Part shown: piece by piece, positions 46,215 to 57,929 of the stretch | Layout of the letters: each line of letters opens with the position of its first letter | Numbering within the stretch: the stretch's first letter is position 1 | From: Anagrus nilaparvatae | Taxonomy: Eukaryota; Arthropoda; Insecta; Hymenoptera; Mymaridae | Assembly: GCA_022575985.1 (NCBI GenBank) | Contig: JAKSXM010000277.1 | Location: 992,001-1,056,000 of the forward strand | Direction: 5' to 3' | Length of the DNA: 64,000 bases | Made by a program: the position numbers and the translations under genes | Notes under the pieces: generated by a model | What the model saw: the letters and a program-made list of their open reading frames with translations, nothing else | Databases searched by the model: none | Told to the model about the DNA's origin: nothing

Positions 46215-46985
46215 ATAAAATATCCAGGGGCCCATTGCACCTGAACAGAAGAAAATGAGATCTCGTTGTACAGTTTGATTCCCAGGGATAAAAATGGGCT
46301 GTAAGGGTAAAAAATAGGTTTAGCAGCATAAAATAAATAACAAATGATAAAGTCGTTCATTCTGGGTCCTATAAGGCCCAATCGAAAAAAAATGAGATCC
46401 CGCTGTACAAATCGACCCCCGGGGATGAAACTGATCTGTAAGGGTACAAAATTGGTCCAACAGGATAAAGCAAAGAACAACTGATAAAGTCGTGCATCCT
46501 GGGTCCTATTAGGCCCAATCGGAAAAAAATGAGATCCAGCTGTGTACATTTGTAAATCGATCCTCAGGGATGAAAGTGTATTATAAGAATACAGAATCTA
46601 CCAGGATTAAACAAATAAAAACTGATAAAATCGTTCATCCTGGGCCCAATCGGGAAAAAATCAAATCCTGATGTATAAATCGATCTTTAGGGATGAAAAT
46701 GAATTATAGTGGTAAAAATGGGTCCAACTGGATACAATGAATACTAAAGGATAAAATCGGTCATCCTGGGGCCTAATGGGCCCAATCGGGAAAAATGTAA
46801 CCCTGATGTATAAATCGACCCCCAGAAATTAACACCATGGAAAAAATGGATCTTGCATGATAGAATAAATAACATCTGGTAAATTGAGCTACCAAGAGAT
46901 CTATTGGGCCCAATCCGGATAAAGTAAAATCCTGGTGCCAAAATTAATCTTTATTGGTAAAAATGATTGACAGGGGGTTAAAAAT
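46215..46985. repeat. Degenerate tandem repeat, unit about 125-140 bp, about six units
   Basis: Units start near 46222, 46360, 46498, 46638, 46764 and 46905. Each has a cctgggtcct/ggcccaatcgg-type head, then aaaaatgagatcc, a cgacccccagggatgaaa block and ggtaaaaatgggtc. Units have diverged. The - strand open frames here (46169-46549, 46744-46941) are read-through of the repeat. Confidence 0.8.
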
Positions 46986-48691
46986 GTGATAAAAATGATA
47001 ATACCACCAAATAAAATCATCCACAGACACGCCTAGCTTGAAAGATCGTATTATGCAAACGTCGGGCACTTGGGATTTTATAGCGGAAAATGAATGTTCA
47101 ACCTATAAGCAGATAATACTTTCTTGGATTTAAATGTTTTACCTAGCTTCTTGAGAGTTATTTGATAAAATGTGTCTCTCGGGGCAGCTGAAAATAAGCA
47201 AAAATTTTTCCTTCTCGGATTGGACTGAAATTTTCAGGAAAGGTTGCTTTTTTGGTTCCCAAAAACATGGTGAAACCCGTTTTTCAAAATCAGTCATCCT
47301 CTTCGAGATATTTATCAATATATCTCCTATTTAAAATACATGGGAAAAGCCATTTAGTATCGTTTTTTTTCTGATTTTGCTTCACAATTTTAGTTTGACT
47401 GAGCACCAAACCAACGAGAAAAGTTTTTTTTAACATTCATTCACATGATAGAGGATTGGTGTATGGCCAACGTGAACAGACGCTTCTATGTATGAAAATA
47501 TCGCGTTTAAAATTGAAAAAATAACGTTTTTTAATAATTGCGTATATTATTCGATTCCTCGAAGATGCATAAGGGTAGCATTCTGCGACATTCTTGTTGA
47601 AAAAATGTACCAGGATGCAGAGCATCCAGCAACTGTTCCGATAAGAATTGCAGGGCATAAACTCATTTACAGAGCAGCTTTTGATATTTCAGAAGCCATA
47701 TTTAGCATCCCCGATTCTAGTTCAACCTTAGTAGGCATCATGAACTACCCTCCTTCTTCCTCCTACAAGAACCTGAGCTTGGGACCGGTAAAGCGGAGTT
47801 AATAAATAAATATACCGTTATTATTGAAGAATAATTGATTTTTTATGCCTTTACAATTTCCAGATTCAGAGACAAGCATTTTTTTCAGTAAAATTCACGA
47901 CACACTTATACAAACGCACTTTCTGCTTGCCTCGAAGCTACGGCTATGGTCGTTTTCAATGCTTTTACATTATCATTGACAAGACCATGAATCCCACAAA
48001 ATATTTAAAAAAATATGAATCCCACAAAAAATTTTAATAAATATGTAGGTTTTAAATAAACAGTTTTCGGTTAGTCTATTATGAATAAATTTCTAAATTT
48101 TAGAAATTCTAACTTTTTACATCAACACTTTGTACGTAGGATAAAAAGGAAAAAAGCATATTTTTAAAATAAGTTAACTACATAAAATTTTCCCATAAAG
48201 AGCTAAATCCAAGTTAATTTTTAGCCGAAATAACTTATCTGTAAACAACATTACTCTAAAAATTTTATATTTTTGATTTTGCTTGAAATTTTAAGTGAAG
48301 ATAATTAACTGTATTATTTTTATTGTACATCTTAATTTTAATTATCCATATTCACATTTTTTATGTTATAGAAAATAATTACTAAATTAAAAAATTAAAA
48401 TTCTAAGTTTATTGTGTTAGAAAAGAAGGGTGATAATAATGGGAATGAGTTAAACGCGAATACCAGGTATCACTATGCTAAGTTCATTCTCGATACCGCT
48501 TCCTGAATTCCAAAGTATCACAAAAGCAGAAGATCTGCTCGTTAAAACATCGATCAATTGTTTGATCTTAGGAAGCGGGTTCTTGAATGAAAATTTTAAT
48601 GTGCTTCTTGGGCTTGAATATCCTTTTAAATGGCTAATTTTAATACGAAATCAAATAAATAGAAGAAAGTTAGATTATTCTGGCGTTACAG
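46986..48691 (+). other. Presumed Shab intron, no gene recognised
   Basis: Open frames at 47488-47802 and 48475-48777 show no domain. The second overlaps the splice acceptor in the wrong frame. The interval ends in a T-poor but usable acceptor, ttctggcgttacag, at 48678-48691. Confidence 0.5.
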
Positions 48692-49538
48692 GTCATCGCT
48701 GTGATTTCAATTCTTTTTATCATTTTGTCTACGATTGCTTTAACACTAAATACCATACCAAGCATGCAAGTTCATGACGAGGGTAGTCCTACTCAAGATA
48801 ACCCACAGCTGGCAGCTGTTGAAGCAGTTTGTATTACCTGGTTCACATTAGAATATGTATTGCGTTTTAGCGCTTCTCCTGACAAATGGAAATTTTTTAA
48901 AGGAGGATTAAATATCATTGACTTGTTAGCTATTTTACCATATTATGTATCCTTATTTCTCGTTGAAACCAATAAGAATGCTACAGACCAGTTTCAAGAT
49001 GTAAGACGTGTAGTGCAAGTCTTTCGAATTATGCGAATTTTGAGGATACTCAAATTGGCCAGACATTCAACTGGATTGCAGAGTCTTGGATTTACTTTAC
49101 GCAACTCTTATAAGGAGTTAGGACTCTTGATGCTTTTTTTAGCAATGGGCGTACTAATATTTTCCAGTCTAGCATACTTTGCTGAGAAAGAAGAACCAGG
49201 TACAAAATTCATTAGTATTCCAGAAACATTTTGGTGGGCAGGAATCACCATGACAACCGTAGGTTATGGTGACATATATCCTACCACACCTCTCGGAAAA
49301 GTTATTGGTAGTGTCTGTTGTATTTGTGGTGTCCTGGTAATTGCGTTGCCCATTCCCATTATTGTCAATAACTTTGCAGAATTTTACAAAAATCAGATGC
49401 GCCGTGAAAAGGCTCTTAAACGACGTGAGGCCCTTGAACGAGCTAAACGGGAAGGAAGCATTATCTCTTTTCATCACATCAATTTGAAGGATGCCTTTGC
49501 CAAAAGTATGGACATCATCGACGTTATCGTTGATACAG
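48692..49538 (+). CDS. Shab: Shab (Kv2) voltage-gated potassium channel, internal exon from S1 to the C-terminal linker
   Basis: One 847-nt exon encodes about 282 residues of a six-segment K+ channel subunit of the plasma membrane, which carries delayed-rectifier current in neurons and muscle. It opens in S1 ([20 protein letters not shown]), then S2 ([17 protein letters not shown]), S3 ([16 protein letters not shown]), the S4 sensor with regular Arg/Lys ([16 protein letters not shown]), S5 and the pore with TTVGYGD. S6 holds PIPIIVNNF; the PIP triplet marks Kv2 rather than the PVP of Kv1, Kv3 and Kv4. The tail [18 protein letters not shown] is typical of insect Shab. The acceptor is acag|GTC and the donor is CAG|GTAAGA at 49538/49539, leaving one base of a split codon. 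There is no stop or frameshift. The T1 domain and the rest of the C-terminus lie on exons outside the window. Confidence 0.95.
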
Positions 49539-49682
49539 GTAAGACTTGACAACATTTAACTATTTCATTCCTATCTTTTTTCTGTCTTTTAATTATTCTT
49601 AAAATCTGTAATCTACAACTAGAATCATAATTAAAGGTGCCAAAAATGTTAATCTTAAATGCGCTCGTGTATTCTAATATTA
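49539..49682 (+). other. Shab: Start of the Shab downstream intron
   Basis: Opens with GTAAGACTTG, a strong 5' splice site. AT-rich sequence leads to the foldback element. Confidence 0.85.
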
Positions 49683-51730
49683 AAGAGCATCCCGGAATAT
49701 TAGGGGAAAATCTGCACCGGAATGAAATCTAAAAAACCTTTTGCAGATTTTTTATACATAAAAAAAAAATAACTTCCCCGTTGGAATTTTGTCCCCAGCT
49801 GCCCTTCATGGGGCAGGGGGGGCAAAAACGTGTTTTTTTTCTCTTTTTTTTCAAAAATTCATATCTCTGGTTCCTTAGTACCAAAATAGGTCTAAATGGT
49901 CTTAAAAAATTCGTCTTTTATACCGCTTTCACGTATAAAAGTCAAAAAATAATTTTGCCCACTTTAGGAACCCTTAAAATCAAAAATACTGAAGACGAGC
50001 GTTAAAAATTTTACTTTAAAATTCAATTATTTTGCTATATCAAAAATAACCTCTCTGGAAAACTTATATGTTTTTTGTCTATCAAATAACTTTAAAATGA
50101 GACCGGTTAGAGCAAATTTGAGCCGCGAAATCTTTCAAAATTTCAAAAAAACCAAAATTTTTTATGAAGATTTTTTGAAGATAACAAGGTGATTATCAAC
50201 TGTTTGGGAATACGATTTGCTTCTAACTTTCAAAACAGGTTGTGGTTGTTGAGAAAACATCCTTCATACCCTCGGTTTACCTGAATGGGCCTCCTGGTCC
50301 TAGAAATTAGACTCTATAGCAGGGGTACATGCTATATAAGATAGGACTTTTTAGGCTATCTTCTAAATGGCGTTGCTACCTTGTAATTAAACCAAATATC
50401 TTCCGGTTAGTCTCATTTTTTTGGAGAATTTATTACCTTTTGACCCCCGTAAACCGCATTTTTTTATCAGTAATTCTCTTACCGTTATGGTCAGTAAACC
50501 AAATGAACATATTTGGCCAAAAATGACCAATTTTTAAATTGCTGCAAAAATTGTAATTTTTGACTAAAATGGGTTTTATAAATCTCAGAAATTTTGTACA
50601 AGCTCCTAGTTTTTAAAAGTTTTTTTCTCGTTCGTTTCGCTTAAGTTTTTTTCGTGATTTAGCTCAATAAAGATGGTATTTTAAAATATTAGCGATTATT
50701 AAAACATCTTAAAGAGAAACTCTGACTTTAAATTTTTATATCTCGCAAACAATTGATCGAAAATAAACAAGTAAAGAATTTTTAAAAATGAGGAGCTTAT
50801 ACAAAATTTCTGAGATCTATAAAACCCATTTTAGTCAAAAATTACAATTTTTGCAGCAATTTAAAAATTGGTCATTTTTGGCCAAATATGTTCATTTGGT
50901 TTACTGACCATAACGGTAAGAGAATTACTGATAAAAAAATGCGGTTTACGGGGGTCAAAAGGTGATAAATTCTTCAAAAAAATGAGACTAACCGGAAGAT
51001 ATTTGGTTTAATTACAAGGTAGCAACGCCATTTAGAAGATAGCCTAAAAAGTCCTATCTTATACAGCATATACCCCTGCTATAGAGTCTAATTTCTAGGA
51101 CCAGGAGGCCCATTCAGGTAAACTGAGGGTATGAAGGATGTTTTCTCAACTACCACAACCTATTTTGAAAGTTAGAAGCAAATCGTATTCCCAAACAGTT
51201 GAGAATCACCTTGTTATCTTCAAAAAAACTTCATAAAAAATTTTGGTTTTTTTTGAAATTTTGAAAGATTCCGCGGCTCATATTTGCTCTAACTGATCTC
51301 ATTTTAAAGTTATTTGATAGACAAAAAACATATAAGTTTTCCAGAGAGGTTATTTTTGATATAGCAAAATAATTGAATTTTAAAATAAAATTTTTAACGC
51401 TCGTCTTCAGTATTTTTGATTTTAAGGGTTCCTAAAGTGGGCAAAATTATTTTTTGACTTTTATACGTGAAAGCGGTATAAAAGACGAATTTTTTAAGAC
51501 CATTTAGACCTATGTTGGTACTAAGGAACCAGAGATATAAATTTTTGAACGATTTTTGAAAAAAAAAAGAGAAAAAAAACACGTTTTTGCCCCCCCCTGC
51601 CCCATGAAGGGCAGCTGAGGTCAAAATTCCAACGGGGAAGTCTTTCTTTTTTTATGTATAAACAATTTGCAAAAGGTTTTTTAGATTTCATTCCGGTGCA
51701 GATTTTCCCCTAATATTCCGGGATGCTCTT
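49683..51730. mobile_element. Large foldback element (2.05 kb) with TA duplication
   Basis: The left arm (49683 to about 50627) is nearly an exact reverse complement of the right arm (about 50770-51730). The tips read aagagcatcccggaatatta inward and each is bordered by TA (49681-49682 and 51731-51732). The centre is only about 140 bp. The TA duplication suggests mobilisation by a Tc1/mariner-type transposase, but no transposase is present. Transcribed with the Shab intron it would fold into a hairpin of about 950 bp. Confidence 0.88.
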
Positions 51731-53012
51731 TATAAGTGATAAGTGATAAATATACCGGATGTTTTTAATTAGTTATGAAGAATCATTTTTTTAATCTTTA
51801 AAGAGGAAAATCTAAAGACCATGCGAAGCCTAATGCGTTTAGCATCCAATTGCCGACTGAGCTATAAATTTTTAAGAAAATCGCTAAATAATTTCTTATA
51901 GCATTTGTAACTTTTCATTAAATTTTATATTGAATCTTCTCCTTATTTGTAAGGAGCAGATTCAATATAAAATTTTTAGAACGTAAAATATTTCCTGTGC
52001 TTATTAAGCATTTTAAAAAAAGGTTTTTAAAAATAACTTTTTTATAAAAGTTATTTTAAAATTTTATAATTTATATCGAAAAATTTAAGGTTATCACAGT
52101 TTTAATAAAAATTCATCTGAGAAGCACCTGAAAGAATTGTCAGTAGGCCTAGTAGGTTTTTTCTGCCCTATACACCGTAATTTATTTTTTATGTTCTATA
52201 TGTATATACTAGATACTGAAATATAGGTGGCGATCGAAACATTGGGAAAAGTTTAGCAAAACCGTAAACATAATTTAAAATTTTTTTTTCGTAGGAATAG
52301 AAAAGCATTAAATGAATTAAGCTTTAATATATTTCAATGATTATGTTAAGACCCAAAAACGTAATGAAACAATTCATGAAATGGTTAAATTTTTAACCAG
52401 TTCATGAAATTGCCAAGAGGCTTGACCAATTTAATTAGGCCATTGACCAGGTTAATTACGTAAATGATATCTGTATATCGTAATACGTGTCATTTTTATG
52501 TAGCGCAATATAAAGAAAATATATGCATACATATGTGATTAAAAAACGCGCAATATAATGTTTTGTCAAGTAAAATAATAAATTAAAAGAGTAGACAGAT
52601 AACTTTAATCATTTGGATGGTTTTTCGTACACAATGAATACGCGTAAAAGGTAATATAATATCATGTAGTAAAATAACAGAATCTACTGGGGGCTGTAAA
52701 AATGAAAATATGCAAGTTTTTTAGTCATTTAAGTTATTTACTTAAAGTAAATAAATAAATTAACAATTGGGTGGTCGGGAAAACCTGACATTGTTGAATC
52801 CCTGACACGCTAGGATAATATCGGATTTTGGGCCAATGGACTGGCTGGAGTTACCTATTGACACGATGCTACATAAGCCACAGACCACCAGTTTGGTCCC
52901 TTAGTGTCGACAACTCTAGGCAGAATTGTACAGCCTTCTCGTGGCTGCCCTGTTGATTGCGCATGCAAATACAAATCTTCACTTACTGACTTCCGTGACT
53001 TACTATAAAAGT
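51731..53012. other. Intronic DNA without recognised genes
   Basis: Mostly AT-rich. A short inverted pair around 51925-51975 (attttatattgaatctgctcc type) forms a small hairpin. From about 52780 the base composition becomes more balanced, hinting at an unidentified older element before the LINE fragment. Confidence 0.4.
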
Positions 53013-53418
53013 GTAAAAAGGTGGATACAGAGCAGTACCTGCACTGCCCGCTTGAGAAGGACACGGTGGAGCACCTATTCTTTGAATTTGTGCACTACTT
53101 GGAGGAGTGGCTGCCTTTCCCAATCTGGAGGCTTGAGCGTGTGGTCCAGGAAATGCTTCGAATCCCTAAAAATTGGAAACAAATAGCAGGGTATGTGAGG
53201 ATCACTATTTTAGCGGAAAAGAAGGAGAGCTTTCTATCGTAGAGAGCCCTCGCATTCTTAGGCAGGAGAAAGGCAGCGGCCAGCTGCCTAGGCTTCACGT
53301 TCCAAACTTAAGTTATTCCTGGAAAGGGAGTCCCGCTTTGGGGCAAACAAACCTATGGGGGTTAAAAGTGTTTTTACCCAGTAAGAATCTGGGATAAAGT
53401 CGGTGACCGGGTTGACTG
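53013..53418 (+). mobile_element. 3' fragment of the R1-like LINE family
   Basis: It matches the LINE at 11594-15133 from the zinc motif (LHCPLEKDTVEHLFFEF, last Cys lost) through the ORF2 end (EKKESFLS, stop at 53240-53242), the untranslated words ggcagcggccagctgcctag and agtaagaatctggg, to about gttgactgcgag. No poly(A) is seen, because the sequence joins directly to an opposite-strand RT fragment. Confidence 0.88.
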
Positions 53419-53420
53419 CG

Positions 53421-53628
53421 AGAAATATATTAGCAATCTCATTGACAGGGACCTGGACATATATTTGAAGGTCATCAGCATACAGCAACCTAAAAGTGCC
53501 ATCATCACCCAGGTGATCCTTTAAGTCATTGATGTAAATACAAAAAAGAAGGGGACCGAGCACCGACCCTTGAGGTACTCCAATATTGACTTCACGAGAA
53601 GAGGATGTAGTTGCCTTAGATGTTACCT
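53421..53628 (-). pseudogene. Non-LTR reverse transcriptase fragment (Jockey/RTE-type)
   Basis: On the - strand it reads SREVNIGVPQGSVLGPLLFC, then IYINDLKDHLGDDGTFRLLY and ADDLQIYVQVPVNEIANIF. These are RT blocks 4 and 5, with the catalytic YADD intact. The family differs from the R1-like LINE. It is a fragment of about 70 codons, cut on the left by the LINE fragment and on the right by the next inverted-repeat element. Confidence 0.85.
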
Positions 53629-54476
53629 TTGATTATGTTTTTCTGACGTATTTTGGTGTGCTAAAAACGAATCTGAAGTCAGAATTTCCGTTTACCCCTC
53701 AAAATTTTGCGCTATGGCCAAAAAAACGCATCTAAAATGTCGATTTTTCAATATAAACTGAAAACAGCTGAGAAATAAAATAAAATTACTCAAAGATGGT
53801 CATATCACGCTCGCAGCATGGATTTTGAGGTGTTCAAATCAAGACTGATAAAAAAAGAGTTTAAATTAGTCCTGCTTAGACTTTAAACACCCCCAAAAAT
53901 CCCCTAAATCCTTAAAGTGGGAATATATTCTGCCTTCGATAAATATTTTAATTTGATGTCTATTCTTAGGTTCTTTAGGTCAGTAAAACTTGAAAATGCT
54001 AGGACATAAATAATAAGTTAAGTTTTAAGTGTCCATACAGGGCATTTTTGTGCCTCCTCAGTACTAAAAGTTTCGTATTTAAATTTCGTAAAGGATGAAA
54101 ATCCTTATGGAATAAATTTCAATAATTTCATGAGAAAATTACTGTTGACAAAATTTGGGAAAAATTCAATATTGTTTGTAATAAGTTATTGGGTAAAATA
54201 TTTTATTTTACTCATTTTTTTATAGTATCTCTTGACCTCACTCTCAAATGATCTGCACAGAGTCTGACTTTTATAAGAATTTTTGCAATTCCTTTTAATT
54301 GATTGGATTTTATTGGATTTTATTCTATAGGAATTTTTTTCCTTTAGGAAATTTAATTACAAAACGCATTGTAATGAGGAGGCAAGAGTGCCCTGCATGA
54401 ACCCTTACAGCTTAAAATGCACTTACATTTTCAGATGCAGAAACCTAAATAACATAAGCAAAAGAGAGAAGAAAGA

Positions 54477-54479
<3 letters not shown>

Positions 54480-54512
<33 letters not shown>
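54480..54512. repeat. (AG)n microsatellite
   Basis: About 16 uninterrupted AG steps. Confidence 0.95.
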
Positions 54513-54518
<6 letters not shown>

Positions 54519-54589
54519 ATACATTTTTTTGTTGGGGGGTTTGTAAGGGCCACTTAAGAAAAGTATGAGTAAAATATTTTTATCTCTAC

Positions 54590-55130
54590 AAACATTTTCA
54601 ATTTCAGTGATCGAAAGAACATAAGAATACATATAAAATTAAAAATTTTATTTAATCAGTACATTTGTCCTTATATGGGAAATTTATATGAAGCTATCCA
54701 AGAATTTTGGGGTAGTAGGATATTACTAGGAGTAGGAGTAAGATATTACTTTTTTCTGATAGCATTTTCAATTTCAGTGACCCAATGAACCTACGAATAT
54801 ACATAAAATTAAAAGTTTTATTTAATCAGTATATTGCCCCCCATTGGGGGTTTATAAGGAGCAATTGGGGTGATTGGGGGAAGTAGGAGAAAGTTATTAT
54901 TTTTTCTGCTAGCATTTTCAATTTCAGTGACTTAAAAAAACAACGAATATACATAAAATTAAAAGTTTTATTTAATCAGTATTTTTGCCCCCCTGGGGGG
55001 TTTATAAGGAGTTATTGGGGTACTTGGGGGAAATAGGACTAAGATATTATTTATGTCTTAGCATTTTCAAGTTTTACTGACCCAAAGAACCTAAGAATAG
55101 ACATAAAATTAAAATATTTATCGAAGGCAG
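54590..55130. repeat. Tandem repeat, unit about 150 bp, inside the compound element
   Basis: Units begin near 54591, 54762, 54911 and 55058 with cattttcaatttcagtgac, followed by cataaaattaaaagttttat and a G-rich part (tggggggtttataagg). Confidence 0.8.
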
Positions 55131-57059
55131 AATATATTCCCACTTTAAGGATTTAGGGGGTTTTTGGGGGTGTTTGAGGACGCTCTGGCCAATGAATTCC
55201 CCAAAAAATACATATACTGGTTATTAGAGGAAAGTCTCAGGAATCGAATGGTATGGGCCATCTAGTCGATAGTCGTGCATAATTTTGAGATATAAAGGTC
55301 TAAAGATAAGTAAAAATTACATTAGTCTTATGGGAAGAATTCAGGAAGTTGATTATTTTTACCATCAAATCGCGAATTCCCGAATGCAGATAGTGATAAA
55401 TTGAAAGTTCAAAGCTTAAAGAATTTATTGGTACTTTCCAAATATGAGGTATACGTGGGAAATTTCGGGTAATTAAACGAAGAAAATTTTATAACGCAGT
55501 TTTAGCAGCAAGGACGCCATATTGTTTGTTTATTATACAAAGCGCGCACACTAAGGTTATAGCAAATAAAAACACAAATTTAATATTATTCTTTAATTCG
55601 TAATTTCATATTTATTAATTAAGTAATAATTTGTTATTTTAAAATAAATTTTTTTCATAAAATAATTTGTAAACTGCATTTAATATAAAATATTTATATT
55701 TATAACACATTAAATGTAGATTAGTAAAATTAAGAGATATTTACCATTAAATTTGTTAATATTATTTAAAAAATTAATTTTTTGAATTTATAAAGTATTA
55801 TTTATATCATTTAAATAGTTAAATAAGTATTATATTTTTTATCACTCAACGACTTGGGATTCAAGGCCAGAGCGTCGTTAAAGTCTAAGCAGGACTAATT
55901 TAAACTTTCTTTTTATCAGTTTTGATTTGAACACCTCAAAATCCATGCTGCGAGCGTGATATAACCATCTTTGAGTAATTTTATTTTATTTCTCAGCTTT
56001 TTTGAGTTTATATTGAAAAATCGACATTTTAGATGGGTTTTTTGGCCATAGGGCAAAATTTTGAGTGGTAAACGGAAATTCTGACTTCAGATTCGTTTTT
56101 AGCACACCAAAATACGCCAGAAAAACCTAATCAGAATAAAAGTTCAGAACTTTTTTTTTTGTGGGGCTGTGTTTTTTAAGTAAAATTAGGTTAAAATTGA
56201 TTTAAAATAGGTATTGTTAAAATAAATTTTTTTTTTGCTAAGGCTAAAATATTATAAATGCAATATACTCCAGTCAAATCGCGGTTTTGGTGGTATTGTT
56301 TTCGGCCGCTACCAGATTTGGTCTACTACAGTTTTTTTGGGTCGCTGCACACGAAAATCGGGGTCTTTTCTAAGCGCAACTGGGGCTTGAACCTTAAATT
56401 AGCCAAAACTACCCCTTAAGTTTATTGGTATTTTTGCAACTTTCGCTCTATCCCTTCAAAAATCGACCTAATAGGGTTTTTGGGTCGCTGATCACAAAAA
56501 TTGATGTCTTTTCAATTAAAACTTAACTTTTTATCCTTAAATTAGCCAAAATTACCCCTAACAGGGGTATTTTTGCCGCTTTCACTGTAGCCCTCCTAGA
56601 TTTGGTCTAATAAGGGTTTTTCGGGACGCTGATTACGAGTATTGAATTTATATCTATGAAAAATTACCCCTTCACCCTTAAATTGGCTAAAACTACCACT
56701 AAAAGGGGTTTTTTCGCTACTTTTGATCTATACCTCCAAGATCCAACCTAATAGGGTTTTTTGGGTCGCTGATCACGAGAATCAATGTCTTTTCAATTAC
56801 AACTTTACTCTTCATCCTTAAATTAACCAAAATTACTTTTTTCCACTTTCACTGTAGCCCTCCAAGATTTGGTCTTATAAGGGTTTTTGGGGTCGCTGAT
56901 CACGAATATTAAAGTTATAGCTATGAAAAATTACCACTTCACCCTTAAATTGGCCAAAACTACCCATAAAAGGGGTGTTTTCTCTACTTTTGCTCTAGCC
57001 TTCCAAGATTTGGCCTTAAAGGGTTTTTTAGGTCGCTGATCACGAAAATGATTTTTTGT

Positions 57060-57245
57060 TAAAGAATTTAAATCTTCATACGTTCTCTCCATAATATTAT
57101 CTTCGTTTTTATCGATGGTTACGTTTGGCTCTAAAATGGAAGTATCTTATTCCTCAAATGCGTTTTCTGAATTTATGTCAGAGTTATGTTCACAATTTTT
57201 GCAGCTCTTACCTCTGCATGATTTGCAGAATACACTGCATACCTC
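57060..57245 (-). pseudogene. Captured Cys-rich coding fragment, inverted copy
   Basis: On the - strand it reads CSVFCKSCRGKSCKNCEHNS and, after a stop, SILEPNVTIDKNEDNIMERT. It is a diverged partner of the + strand copy at 57629. Both copies share the stop between the Cys-rich part and the acidic part. Confidence 0.5.
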
Positions 57246-57628
57246 AAAATAACCCTTCAAAGGCTGTTTATTTTGATCAGCGACCTATAAAACCCTATAA
57301 GACCAAATCTTAGAAGGCTAGAACGAATAGCGCCCCTTTTAGGAGTAGTTTTGGCTAATTTAAGGGTGAAGAGTTAAGTTTTAATTGAAAAGACGTCCAT
57401 TATTGTGTTTTCACTACTTTCGTTCTAGCCCTTCAAGATTTGGTGTAATAGGGTTTTTTTGGGTCGCTGATCACAAATATCGATGTCTATTCAATTAAAA
57501 TGTAACTCTTCAGCCTTATATTAGCCAAAACAAGTCCTAAAAGCGGCGCTTTCGCTATATTCGTCCTAGCCATCTAAGATTTGGTCTAATAGGTTTTTTA
57601 GGTCGGTGCTCACAATAAATAGCCCATG

Positions 57629-57929
57629 AAGGGTTATTTCATAGCATGCAGTGTATTCTGCAAATTGTGCAGCTGCAAAAATTGTGAACATAATTCTGAC
57701 ATAAATTCAGAAAACACATGTCAGGAATGAGATACTTCAATTTTAGAGCCAAACGTCAGAATCGATGAAAACGAAGATAGTATTATGGAGAGAACGTATG
57801 AAGATTTAGATTCTTCAATTTTCGAGCCAAATATTATTGTTGACTGTATTGATGACAATAGCTATGGAGGATACAACTATAATATGGAGGATCAACTCAA
57901 GTTCACTCAGTCCAGAGTATGGAGTATGA
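57629..57929 (+). pseudogene. Captured Cys-rich coding fragment
   Basis: The frame reads CSVFCKLCSCKNCEHNSDIN, then TGA, then SILEPNVRIDENEDSIMERT and an acidic stretch to KFTQSRVWSMID. The frame ends at a candidate splice donor (gatc|gtatgt, near 57931). Six closely spaced Cys could form a zinc-binding cluster, but I recognise no family. Its place at the heart of an inverted-repeat element suggests either capture of a host exon or the last remnant of the element's own gene. Coding status is uncertain. Confidence 0.45.

Larger units (their letters stand above)
53630..56133. mobile_element. Compound inverted-repeat element, 2.5 kb, arms of about 270 bp
   Basis: The left arm 53630 to about 53890 matches about 55870-56133 in reverse. 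A second, inner inverted pair lies at about 53890-54013 and 55040-55170. The interior holds an AG microsatellite and three to four units of a roughly 150-bp repeat. No coding sequence. It directly adjoins the RT fragment. Confidence 0.82.

Noticed and set aside
48475..48777. 100-codon open frame overlapping the Shab exon
   Set aside because: Wrong frame relative to the channel, crosses the splice acceptor, no domain.
49781..51624. Paired open frames of 74-76 codons in the foldback arms
   Set aside because: The same arm sequence read from both sides; no similarity to a transposase.
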